Positions 56,671 through 64,000 of a DNA stretch of 64,000 nt are shown piece after piece. The stretch lies in contig NZ_FNAI01000008.1 of assembly GCF_900101875.1 (NCBI RefSeq), forward strand, positions 124,001-188,000. Reading direction: 5' to 3'. The DNA is from Mucilaginibacter pineti (GTDB taxonomy: Bacteria > Bacteroidota > Bacteroidia > Sphingobacteriales > Sphingobacteriaceae). The notes under the pieces are model-generated. The model saw nothing but the letters and a program-made list of their open reading frames with translations. It had not been told where the DNA came from and did not search any database. Position 1 is the first letter of the stretch. The number at the start of each line of letters is the position of its first letter. The translations under genes were made by a program, and so were the position numbers.

Positions 56671-56718
56671 GTAGGGCGCTGGTCGGCAGCATATGAGAGG
56701 TTCGATCCCTTTCCCTAC
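56671..56718 (+). tRNA. tRNA-like fragment lacking an anticodon arm
   Basis: GTAGGG at the start pairs with CCCTAC at 56713-56718 (acceptor-like stem); GCTG and CAGC can form a D-arm-like hairpin, and AGAGG-TTCGATC-CCTTT a T-arm with the standard loop. There is no anticodon arm between them; the total is 48 bases. It cannot decode. It reads as a decayed or deleted tRNA gene, fitting an integration hot spot. Confidence 0.4.
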
Positions 56719-56806
56719 ATCACTTTTGCGAATAGATGTTTCAGACTTCCTGTTTAATTGCAGTTAAAACGTTTAGCGTTCAGATTCCGCAATTTTAGGA
56801 ATATTT

Positions 56807-56893
56807 TTAATCCTGATAAACCTCTTTGATAATTTCGCCATCTCTTATAGAAGCAGGATCATCAAGCTGCGATCTGAGTACCAAAGCATTATT
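56807..56893 (-). pseudogene. Short coding fragment in the decayed right end
   Basis: A 27-codon minus-strand stretch ending in TAA reads protein-like (ALVLRSQLDDPASIRD, then GEIIKEVYQD) and has a stop just upstream in frame, without a start. It may be the tail of a lost gene. The rest of the 1.18-kb stretch 56447-57625 has no ORF that I can support. Confidence 0.25.
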
Positions 56894-57099
56894 TTAATGA
56901 TAAAAAATTTTAATCCGTCGGATATTATATTTACCAGTTACATAACAGAAATAATGCGTTTTTGCATTAAACTGCTTTTTCCTGACTGAAAAAAACAAAG
57001 TTCAACTACGTTAATTTAGCCCGAGTTAGGATAATATTGGTCGAAAAAAATACCGTCATAAATAAACCCTTTACCTCAATAATTTTGCTTTTATTTTGA

Positions 57100-57131
57100 T
57101 TTGAATTATACTGATTTAATCGTTATATTTG
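57100..57131 (+). promoter_or_regulatory. Bacteroidota promoter of the right-end module
   Basis: TTTG at 57100-57103 and TATATTTG at 57124-57131 are separated by 20 bases, a good match to the TTTG-N19/20-TAnnTTTG promoter of Bacteroidota. It lies 131 bases before the repeat core, as in the left copy (133). Confidence 0.6.
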
Positions 57132-57254
57132 AGAAACAAACGTTCTTAAACAGCATCAAATTGATCTAAAGAATTCGGTATACTGTTCGGTATACGTCTT
57201 AAATTTGATGACCTAAAATATTGATAACAAGTGCTTTATCCCGTTAAAACAGAG

Positions 57255-57269
57255 TCCCAGCGGGATCAC
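57255..57269 (+). repeat. Right attachment-site core (attR candidate)
   Basis: TCCCAGCGGGATCAC, identical to 28496-28510. Upstream of it the left copy has TTCGAA while this one has ACAGAG, so the identity is confined to the core. Confidence 0.65.
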
Positions 57270-57313
57270 AAGACAAACAAAAACTAACAGTAGTTTGTCA
57301 ATATTAATCAAAA

Positions 57314-57339
57314 GGGCGCTTTAAAAGCGCCCTTTTTTT
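57314..57339 (+). terminator. Rho-independent terminator
   Basis: GGGCGCTT pairs with AAGCGCCC around TAA, followed by seven T. It closes the right-end module, 45 bases after the repeat core. Confidence 0.85.
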
Positions 57340-57625
57340 GTTTTAACCTTTTCCTTTCAAAAAACAAACAGGTCAATTCAAAGCAAGGTAATTCGCCGTC
57401 AAATTGTATATTTTATAAGTTATAGCGTCAGTCTTTTTCGAGCTTAATGGTTCTCACAGTAATAAGCAGAGCACTTGTGCTTGATGATAGTAGATTTTTA
57501 TACAGCAATAGCGTTAATATATAAGTACAAGTTATCAATATCATAAGTTTCCTGCCACTTATCATCGTTAATTTTGATTGCCAGTAAATTAACTTACCTA
57601 TCTTCCGGCCTCATACAAAGTTTAT

Positions 57626-59044
57626 ATGAAACAATGCTACCTATTCACTATCCTTCTCCTTTTTTTTGCATCCACGTTGTTTGCCTTCCAGAGTACAGCT
57701 GCAGAAAATGGAGTAACCTCAACCAAAGAAATATCGCCGGGCAAAACCCAATCAGACACAGCGGCAAAAACAATTTACTATCCTGACAAGGTGTGGATGG
57801 TGCCCGATAGTAATGATTATTCCAATAACAACAGCCCCTTTAGCAACCAAAGGATGGTTGAATCGGTAGATATAGCCATGTTTTGGGCAAAAGAATATGG
57901 CGATAACCCGATGAACTACACCGAGCCTATCAGGCGATTTAATCCTGCAACTGCTGTTAACGAGCTCGAACGCTTTTATATTTGCTATCGCGATACCTTA
58001 AAGTTTGTTACAAAAGGAAGCTCACTAACAGATAAGTATAAAATGCTTACCTACGTTTTTCACAGCACTACCGACGGCACCGCATACGGCGGTGGCATAG
58101 AAGACAAGGTGGGTGCGTTGTGGACACCGGCGGTAAGGATAAGTAAAAGCCCATACGGAGCGCTGGCGCATGAACTTGGCCATTCGTTCCAATTTATGGT
58201 ACATGCCGATGGTGCGTGGGGCTTTACTTCGGCACCCAAAGGTAGCCACGGCCAGGCCATATTTGAAATGACATCTCAATACATGCTGTTTCAGAATTAC
58301 CCAAGCTGGATGACCTTTGAAAATTATCATCTGGTAAGCTTTATGAAACAAACCCATCTGGCTTTTTTACACGAGGATAACCAGTATCATTCGCCTTATG
58401 TGTTGGAATATTGGTCGGACAAACGCGGCCGCGATTTTATAGGCAAACTATGGCGCGGCGCAATCAAAGGCGAAGACCCGGTAATGGCCTACAAACGCTT
58501 AACGGGACTAAACCAAACTAAATTCAACGACGAGATATTTGACGCGTACAGAAAGTTCATAACCTGGGACATGGATCGTATAGCCCAGGCGGCAAAACCC
58601 TATGCTAATCAGCATATGAGCACGTTAAACAGCATCGATGATGGCTGGTATCGCATTGCCGAAAGTAATTGCCCTCAAAATTATGGCTATAATGGTATTA
58701 AATTAAACGTACCAGCTGCCAAAACAAAGGTCACCCTGAACTTTAAAGGCGTTGCCGGAACTAACGGTTATCGCTCCATAAATATTGATAAAGCCGGATG
58801 GCGATATGGCTTTTTGGCGGTAAAAGAAGACGGCAGCAGGGTTTACGGTAAAGTATATTCAAAAGCGGATGGCGAGGCAAAGTTCACCGTACCAGAAAAT
58901 ACTGCTTATCTATGGCTTGTTGTAAGTGGCGCCCCTACCGAGCATTGGGAACACTTAACCGATGGCAAGACGAATAACGACGAAGAATGGCCTTACCAGA
59001 TCAAATTATCAGGCACTACGTTGCACAGCTCTGTTATTAAATAA
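57626..59044 (+). CDS. Secreted metallopeptidase-like protein with HELGH motif (DUF6055-like)
   Basis: 472 residues with a signal peptide (1-20, ending TLFA). The central region holds GALAHELGHSFQFM (His182, Glu183, His186), a zinc-binding HExxH motif; an acidic third ligand cannot be assigned by eye. The C-terminal 130 residues look like a beta-sandwich. The layout resembles exported Bacteroidota proteins annotated as DUF6055. It lies outside the island, on the plus strand, and ends at a bidirectional hairpin shared with the convergent operon. Role may be degradation of an extracellular protein or glycoprotein; not established. Confidence 0.75.
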   Translation: MKQCYLFTILLLFFASTLFAFQSTAAENGVTSTKEISPGKTQSDTAAKTIYYPDKVWMVPDSNDYSNNNSPFSNQRMVESVDIAMFWAKEYGDNPMNYTEPIRRFNPATAVNELERFYICYRDTLKFVTKGSSLTDKYKMLTYVFHSTTDGTAYGGGIEDKVGALWTPAVRISKSPYGALAHELGHSFQFMVHADGAWGFTSAPKGSHGQAIFEMTSQYMLFQNYPSWMTFENYHLVSFMKQTHLAFLHEDNQYHSPYVLEYWSDKRGRDFIGKLWRGAIKGEDPVMAYKRLTGLNQTKFNDEIFDAYRKFITWDMDRIAQAAKPYANQHMSTLNSIDDGWYRIAESNCPQNYGYNGIKLNVPAAKTKVTLNFKGVAGTNGYRSINIDKAGWRYGFLAVKEDGSRVYGKVYSKADGEAKFTVPENTAYLWLVVSGAPTEHWEHLTDGKTNNDEEWPYQIKLSGTTLHSSVIK

Positions 59045-59048
59045 TAAA

Positions 59049-59093
59049 GTAGCCTTATATGAAGATTGTAGAAACATCTTCATATAAGGCTAC
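59049..59093. terminator. Bidirectional terminator between convergent genes
   Basis: An 18-base perfect stem, GTAGCCTTATATGAAGAT at 59049-59066 with its complement at 59076-59093, separated by a 9-base loop. It sits between the stops at 59044 and 59115 and can serve both strands. Confidence 0.85.
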
Positions 59094-59114
59094 AATTAAA
59101 AACATTTATGATTC

Positions 59115-60617
59115 TTAAAATGCTGTTACATTACCCTGCCTGCCGGCTACTAAAGGATATTGCTTGGCCGACCTATCCAACACCACATAAATAGAATCCT
59201 TAAACTCGTTAACGCCACTTAAAATAATACGATCAACAGATGGCCTGCTGTAATGCAGTACTTGTCGCTCGTTAGGATAGTGGATATTCTTGTTTTGCAA
59301 ATAGAGGATATGTTTAACCGTATCGGCTTTGTAGAAAAAATAACGTCTTTCGCCGGCCATCCCTCCAACTTCCCAGCGGGTAACCCCCAGGTCGCGGTTC
59401 TTTTTTTTCTTCAACAAGTTATCAGCCGTTTGCGAGTTAGCTTCATTGAGTTTCTTGTTTTTATTTTGAGTTACCCTTAATGGCGAATAGCCTATCATCC
59501 TATCAGCAATGGCACCACGGTTGGTTTTATAGCTGAGGGACGACCAGCTCTCGAACGTTGCATCCTGCCATCTTAGAGAGTCTTTTGGGTTATACGGGAT
59601 CAGTTTGTTATTTAAGCGAAACTCTGTAACCTCATAATAACCCTTTGTACCCTGCAAACCCGGTGTACTGGGGATGTTGTAATTATTACCGTAAAAAAAG
59701 CCGTATCCCCATAAAGCCACGGTTAGGGGTACAAACAGGAAGTTAAAAACCGTTTGCACACCCGTTCTAAGTCGTTGCTGCCATTTTTCGGTAAGCACGG
59801 GGTAGTATTTGTATGGCTGTATAACGTCTTTTTCGTTAACGATCAACTGCCATATCTTGGGCAGATCATACCAGGTAATGAATATACCAATGATGGCGAA
59901 GTAAGCCGCCGGTACAGCCACACCCGCATCATAAGCGTGGTTGGCTATACAAATATTAAAGGTTACCACCGCGGCCAGCGCAGCTCCTAAAACAGCAGTT
60001 TTACGATGCAGCAGCAATAATCCGGGTATAAATTCAGCGAAGCCTAAAAAAACCGTATAACCGAAGGAAACCCCTACGTGCGACCAATACAGCTTTTTCT
60101 CGGCCATATCAATGAACGGCGTATTGAGCATACCAACTGTGGGATATACCATTTGCATAGGGAAGATCTTTTTACAGCCCCACCCTATCATACCGTAAGC
60201 CAGGCGGTAACGCGCCAAAACCCTGATCCAGTAATATAATTTATCATAGGTAAGGGTTTTCCTGTCTATCAGTGTCCAGATGCCGGCACCAACAATTGAC
60301 CCGGCGAAAAGCAGGATAAGGTTAATATAATTAAGTATCCCGAATACCCCCTCTTCCGATTCTATGGTTATTATCTGCGGAGGCCAAAAGGCTACTATGG
60401 TTTGAAAATCGTTATAGGTTATTTTTGAAAATTTAAGCCCAAAAACATGCTGGTAAAAAGCCGAATAAAGCGGGATGCAAAGGAATAGCATATATAAAAA
60501 CCCAACTCTAAAGGCTACCTTCTGATAAAGCGTCCAGGGTTGTTTTATAACTGGCTTCGCGGGCTTGCTCTTACTTTCTATATCCTGCGTGGCAGGGTTG
60601 ATGATCAGATCAGACAT
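59115..60617 (-). CDS. Polytopic membrane protein, DoxX-like, with C-terminal soluble domain
   Basis: 500 residues with about seven transmembrane segments (for example FRVGFLYMLFLCIPLYSAF and GYTVFLGFAEFIPGLLLL) that recall the DoxX/quinone-linked group, then a soluble C-terminal third (about 340-500) with KADTVKHILYLQNKNIHYPNERQ. It is a paralog of the next gene upstream and has the same arrangement. Probably an inner-membrane protein; electron transfer is suggested by DoxX relatives but no redox residue is evident. It lies at the end of the SusC/SusD operon. Confidence 0.65.
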   Translation of the reverse strand: MSDLIINPATQDIESKSKPAKPVIKQPWTLYQKVAFRVGFLYMLFLCIPLYSAFYQHVFGLKFSKITYNDFQTIVAFWPPQIITIESEEGVFGILNYINLILLFAGSIVGAGIWTLIDRKTLTYDKLYYWIRVLARYRLAYGMIGWGCKKIFPMQMVYPTVGMLNTPFIDMAEKKLYWSHVGVSFGYTVFLGFAEFIPGLLLLHRKTAVLGAALAAVVTFNICIANHAYDAGVAVPAAYFAIIGIFITWYDLPKIWQLIVNEKDVIQPYKYYPVLTEKWQQRLRTGVQTVFNFLFVPLTVALWGYGFFYGNNYNIPSTPGLQGTKGYYEVTEFRLNNKLIPYNPKDSLRWQDATFESWSSLSYKTNRGAIADRMIGYSPLRVTQNKNKKLNEANSQTADNLLKKKKNRDLGVTRWEVGGMAGERRYFFYKADTVKHILYLQNKNIHYPNERQVLHYSRPSVDRIILSGVNEFKDSIYVVLDRSAKQYPLVAGRQGNVTAF

Positions 60618-60646
60618 GATATTTATTTTTAATGGTAAATATTAGG

Positions 60647-62074
60647 TTAAAGGCTAACCACCTTGCGGCGGCCTTCCATCATCATGTATTTTTTGTTTAT
60701 CCTATCCAGCACTATATGTACAGAATCGCGGTTTTCATTAATACCCGCCAAAACTATGGTTGAATCATTTGGCCGGCTGTAGGTAAGGAAAAGCCGCTCG
60801 TTACGCTGGTTGATATTTTTATTTTGCAAGGCCAGGGTGTGCTTCACCGTATCGGCCTTATAATAAAAATAATGGCGACCGGCATGACCTGCCAGTTCAT
60901 AATTTCTGTCGATATCTTTTTCATGTACGCCTTCTCCGCTTGAAAAATCAATTTTTACCGGGCGATTTACTTTGATGCTCAGTGTGGACCATTTTTCAAA
61001 TACCACATCCTGCCAGCGGTTATGATCTGTTCTTGAATAAGGGATGGTATCTTTATTGAGTATAAACTGCTTTACATTGTAATAACCATAGGCTTTATTG
61101 AGCCCTGGTGTATGCGGAATTTTGTAAGGGTCGTTGTGGAAATTATCAAAGGTTTTCCAGGCAAACAAAACAAAGAAGAGTAAAAAGACAGACCGCAGCG
61201 CCGTACGGGTTTTTCTTAATCTGGTTCTGGAAAATACAGGCACCAGTTTATTGGCGAAAGCAGGCACTTCGCGCACCAGCATATCGTAAAGCCGTGGTAT
61301 ATCGTTCACGAATAAGAAGGCAGCTATCAGCACAATATAAGTACTCAGCACTAACTCCCCTACATCATAAAAACCGTTAACAACTGCTACATTACCAATA
61401 AAGCCAAATATGAGCCCCACGCCAAACGTTACCGTTTTACGGTTGAACAATAAAAACGCGGCCAATACTTCTACAAATCCTAAAAATGATTCATAATGCG
61501 GCGAAATACCCAACGTTTGGAAATAGATTTTCCAGGCAAAAAAATCACCGTAATTAGTAAGCAGGTTACTTAACGATGGATAAGGCATTTGCAGCGGAAA
61601 AAGCTTTATTAAACCGTAAGCTACCAACACAACTGCCAGCCGATATCGTACAATAACCCGCAGCCAGTAATACAACACATTGTATTCCTTACGCTTACCA
61701 TCAACCCTTGACCAGACTACCGCTCCTACGAGCGATAGTAAAACTGCTATACCCCAATTAGCAAAACTCCCGATGCCATATTTGGGAAGGTTTTCCTGGC
61801 TGATAAACTGCACCTGATATTTGGTAAGTTTAAGCAGGTCATAAAAATTGAGGTGCAGCCAGTTGATGCCAAATAACGTTCGGTAAAACTTCCAATCGAG
61901 CGGTACGCTCAGTATGATCAGGAATATAAAAACAAACCGAAACACATTTCGTTCCCAGGGCTTCCATTCTTTGAAAACCTGGCCCGGTTGTACGATGCTC
62001 TTTAAACTCTCTTTAACAGACCGCAGCCAATCCCGCACCGACGACGGGGTTTTGTTAGCTATAAGTTCGCTCAT
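60647..62074 (-). CDS. Polytopic membrane protein, DoxX-like, paralog of the preceding entry
   Basis: 475 residues, about seven transmembrane segments, and a C-terminal soluble domain with KADTVKHTLALQNKNINQRNER, very close to the same segment in the protein at 59115-60617. The spacing to the neighbour is 29 bases and to SusD 11 bases, so the group is one operon. The pair probably arose by tandem duplication and may work as a heteromer; function not known. Confidence 0.65.
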   Translation of the reverse strand: MSELIANKTPSSVRDWLRSVKESLKSIVQPGQVFKEWKPWERNVFRFVFIFLIILSVPLDWKFYRTLFGINWLHLNFYDLLKLTKYQVQFISQENLPKYGIGSFANWGIAVLLSLVGAVVWSRVDGKRKEYNVLYYWLRVIVRYRLAVVLVAYGLIKLFPLQMPYPSLSNLLTNYGDFFAWKIYFQTLGISPHYESFLGFVEVLAAFLLFNRKTVTFGVGLIFGFIGNVAVVNGFYDVGELVLSTYIVLIAAFLFVNDIPRLYDMLVREVPAFANKLVPVFSRTRLRKTRTALRSVFLLFFVLFAWKTFDNFHNDPYKIPHTPGLNKAYGYYNVKQFILNKDTIPYSRTDHNRWQDVVFEKWSTLSIKVNRPVKIDFSSGEGVHEKDIDRNYELAGHAGRHYFYYKADTVKHTLALQNKNINQRNERLFLTYSRPNDSTIVLAGINENRDSVHIVLDRINKKYMMMEGRRKVVSL

Positions 62075-62085
62075 ATTGTGATTTA

Positions 62086-63399
62086 TTAATGATTGTAACC
62101 GTTATTTTGTACCAGCGCCGGGTTCGCCAAAATTTCTGCGCCCGGTATTGGGAATATGTATTTATTGGCGTCGCTAAGGTTTAGCACCGCTGGTGCCCTC
62201 CCCGTACGTACCAAATCAAACCAACGATGAGGTTCCAGGGCAAATTCAACCTGGCGTTCATTTTCAATGGCTAAAAGAATCTCGTTTGATGTAGCTGCAG
62301 TGCTTTTTACAAGACCAGAGCGTAGCCTTACCGCGTCAAGATCATCCAGTGCACCGTTCAGATCGGGCGATACTTTTTTGACCCGGGCTTCGGCCCTTAT
62401 CAAATACAGTTCGGCAGTTCGGATAACATAACCGGCCGAAATATTTGTGGGCGATATCCCGCCATATATAGCCGTACCCGTTTTAGTTGCCAAAATCTTA
62501 CGTCCACCGCCAACCAGCGGATCATTTAAAAGGTTATACAATGATGCTTTGGGTTCCAACGCACGGTTGTTTCCGTTCCATAATGAGAATGCACCGTTTA
62601 CGTCGGTAGTATTATAAGAAAGTTCCAGTACAGATTCTGTTGTGCCGGCCGCCAGCGCAAATGGTGTTATTAGTTTATAGCTGCTGTTATTTGCCAAAAT
62701 ACTATTCACGTCATTCTCGGCTTCCTGATATTTTTGCAGGTACAGGTTAAGCCTGGCCCTGAGCGCATAAACCGTGTATTTTGTAGCGCGGTTGCGCACC
62801 ACGGTAGTTGGCAGCAAAGCTTCGGCTTTATTTAAATCGTCCAAAACCTGCGCGTAAACCTGCGCTTGCGTACTTTTCGCTGTCCCAACTTTATCTGAAA
62901 CCTTGTTGGTGGGCGTCAGGAATATCGGCACGTTGCCAAATAATCTGGCCAGATCAAAGTAAGAGAGTGCTCTGATGAAATAACCTTCGCCCAAAAGCTG
63001 ATCCTTAAGGGATTGCGTGAGATTTATATCCGTAACCAGCGGCACCTTAGCTATAACCTGATTTGCCCTGTTAATGGTGTTATAATTATTGCTCCAAAGG
63101 GTAAGCAACAACGGAATATCCGACCGCAGATCGTAGTTGATCACGTTCAGATCGGTTTGGGCATTGTTGATAGACCGAACATCGCCGCCCGATTGCAAAA
63201 CGATATTTTGAAAGGTGGCGCTGTAATTTAAGCTGGCCAACCCACGGTATGCACCGCGCACGGCAGTTTGCGCCGATGCAGCATCGAAAATAGTATTCCC
63301 GTCGGATACCTGGTTGTACGGTGGTACGTCCAGGTATTTTTTGCAGGATTGCAAAGCGATAGAAATGAATATAGTAAATAATAAAAGTAGCTTTTTCAT
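62086..63399 (-). CDS. SusD/RagB-family outer-membrane nutrient-binding lipoprotein
   Basis: 437 residues. Lipoprotein signal with cysteine in ALQSCKKYLDV (residue 19), then NTIFDAASAQTAVRGAYRGLASL, helical repeats, AELYLIRAEARVKK and the C-terminal NERQVEFALEPHRWFDLVRTG and final NNGYNH of the family. Starts 11 bases after the stop of the partial SusC and precedes two DoxX-like genes. Surface ligand capture for the partner transporter. Confidence 0.94.
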   Translation of the reverse strand: MKKLLLLFTIFISIALQSCKKYLDVPPYNQVSDGNTIFDAASAQTAVRGAYRGLASLNYSATFQNIVLQSGGDVRSINNAQTDLNVINYDLRSDIPLLLTLWSNNYNTINRANQVIAKVPLVTDINLTQSLKDQLLGEGYFIRALSYFDLARLFGNVPIFLTPTNKVSDKVGTAKSTQAQVYAQVLDDLNKAEALLPTTVVRNRATKYTVYALRARLNLYLQKYQEAENDVNSILANNSSYKLITPFALAAGTTESVLELSYNTTDVNGAFSLWNGNNRALEPKASLYNLLNDPLVGGGRKILATKTGTAIYGGISPTNISAGYVIRTAELYLIRAEARVKKVSPDLNGALDDLDAVRLRSGLVKSTAATSNEILLAIENERQVEFALEPHRWFDLVRTGRAPAVLNLSDANKYIFPIPGAEILANPALVQNNGYNH

Positions 63400-63410
63400 G
63401 ATGTGTAGTA

Positions 63411-64000
63411 TTAAAAAGTAACGTTTGCACCAAACTGGATACCTACAGGCTGCGGCGGCGTGGCCGTATCAATACCCTGCAGGTTGGCCACCCCACTGCC
63501 TGAAGATTCCGGATCAGGGCCGGTGTAGTGGGTAAACAGCAACAGGTTAGTACCCTGCACATAAACCCGCAGTCGCTCTATATTAAGTTTGTTGGTAAAC
63601 GATTTGGGCAAAGTGTATCCCAGCACCAGCGTTTTAAGGCGAATGAAAGATCCATCCTCCAGGTAGCGGCTGTTTTGTTCAATATTGTAGTTATTGCCGA
63701 CACTGGTTACACGTGGTGTATTGGTGATTTGGCCCGGAGTAGTCCAGCGGTCAAGCTGGCTCGCGAGTAGGGAGCGCGAGGCATCACGGGTACCTCCACC
63801 TTCAAGGATATATTTATTAAAGTTGAAAACACTGTTACCATACTGGTAGGAGAAAAACCCGCTCAGGTCAAAATCGCGGAAGGTAAAGGTGTTGGTGATA
63901 CCACCGTAAAACTTAGGAAACAAGGTACCCAGCAGCATCCTATCGGCAGACGTAACGGAAGTGCCAGTTGTACCATCAGCATGTTGAAAAACAGCATTAC
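63411..64000 (-). CDS. SusC/RagA-family TonB-dependent transporter, C-terminal part only
   Basis: The reading frame runs open to the window edge and ends at 63411; about 196 codons are visible. The end of the barrel is plain from MLLGTLFPKFYGGITNTFTF, FIRLKTLVLGYTLPKSF, LRVYVQGTNLLLFTHYTGPDPE and a final aromatic NVTF. Partner of the SusD just downstream. The signal, STN and plug parts lie outside the window, so regulation cannot be read. The real gene is longer than the short frame starting at 63938. Confidence 0.9.
   Translation of the reverse strand, partial: NAVFQHADGTTGTSVTSADRMLLGTLFPKFYGGITNTFTFRDFDLSGFFSYQYGNSVFNFNKYILEGGGTRDASRSLLASQLDRWTTPGQITNTPRVTSVGNNYNIEQNSRYLEDGSFIRLKTLVLGYTLPKSFTNKLNIERLRVYVQGTNLLLFTHYTGPDPESSGSGVANLQGIDTATPPQPVGIQFGANVTF

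Larger units (their letters stand above)
28496..57269. mobile_element. Putative integrated island with tyrosine recombinase and giant-protein cargo
   Basis: Bounded by the 15-base direct repeat at 28496-28510 and 57255-57269, with the recombinase next to the left repeat. Cargo: two acyltransferases and the eight-gene minus-strand array of large proteins. No conjugation, capsid or terminase genes are present, so transfer would depend on a helper or on natural uptake. Base composition varies within the island, AT-rich near 30-32 kb and 49-52 kb and GC-richer at 37-49 kb (judged by eye), so it was probably assembled in steps. Confidence 0.6.
57132..57339 (+). ncRNA. Possible small RNA of about 200 bases at the right island end
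   Basis: Between the promoter and the terminator there is no ORF. The order is GTTCTTAAACA, doubled GGTATAC (57177 and 57189), ATATTGATA, the 15-base repeat core, a hairpin GACAAAC / GTTTGTC and the terminator. The left-end module has the same order and spacing with different sequence in the doubled unit (GGTCGC). Either a duplicated small RNA gene or the decayed leader of a tRNA gene would explain this. Confidence 0.35.

Noticed and set aside
63411..63938. A stand-alone 175-residue protein
   Set aside because: The frame continues upstream to the window edge and the sequence is the end of a SusC barrel, so the start at 63938 is an internal methionine.
1..64000. CRISPR arrays, insertion sequences and rRNA genes
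   Set aside because: No regular spacer-repeat array, no transposase with terminal repeats and no rRNA-like sequence was seen on either strand.

Overview
The window looks like a chromosomal segment of a Bacteroidota bacterium, most likely Sphingobacteriaceae (Mucilaginibacter/Pedobacter type). The reasons are three SusC/SusD pairs, two of them wired to a FecR anti-sigma factor and an ECF sigma factor through an STN domain; a Bacteroidota-type relaxase and coupling-protein module; an arm-domain tyrosine recombinase; and promoter elements of the TAnnTTTG type. This placement comes from gene content; no rRNA is present to confirm it.

Region 1 (1-9031, minus strand) is a complete regulated uptake locus in transcription order: ECF sigma, FecR, SusC, SusD, a TlpA-like thiol-disulfide oxidoreductase with a long unknown C-terminal part, a lone DsbD N-terminal-like domain, and a secreted nucleotide pyrophosphatase/phosphodiesterase cut by the window start. 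Region 2 (9136-13586, minus) is a mobilization module: HTH protein, small replication-like protein, MobC-type accessory protein, MOBP-type relaxase and VirD4/TraG-like coupling protein, with a candidate oriT at 12791-12872. It has no recombinase of its own. Region 3 (13780-26604, plus) is a second regulated locus: ECF sigma, FecR, SusC, SusD, an unknown helical exported protein, an S9 prolyl oligopeptidase and a family 2 glycoside hydrolase with an extra helical tail. Both SusC genes are preceded by a similar 11-bp-stem hairpin. A GNAT acetyltransferase and a membrane LuxR-type regulator follow (26754-28337).

Region 4 (28496-57269) is the unusual part. A 15-bp direct repeat that resembles a tRNA 3' end lies at both ends, and a tyrosine recombinase sits just inside the left copy, so this reads as a ~28.8-kb integrated island. 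Its cargo is two membrane O-acyltransferases and a long minus-strand array (56046 down to 32963) of very large proteins of 536, 728, 984, 108, 2093, 1653, 603 and 902 residues. None has a visible signal peptide. The last two share an almost identical N-terminal adaptor and a collagen-like Gly-X-Y segment, then diverge into an SGNH esterase and a tailspike-like beta-helix. No capsid, sheath, terminase or secretion genes accompany them. I do not recognise this as a described system and treat it as the main candidate for novelty. The right part of the island (56063-57269) holds decayed pieces: a 5'-truncated glycerophosphodiester phosphodiesterase, a tRNA-like fragment without an anticodon arm, and a second copy of the promoter-leader module seen at the left end.

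Region 5 (57626-64000) holds a secreted HELGH metallopeptidase-like protein on the plus strand. On the minus strand are a SusC (partial), SusD and two paralogous polytopic membrane proteins with a related C-terminal soluble domain, probably one operon.
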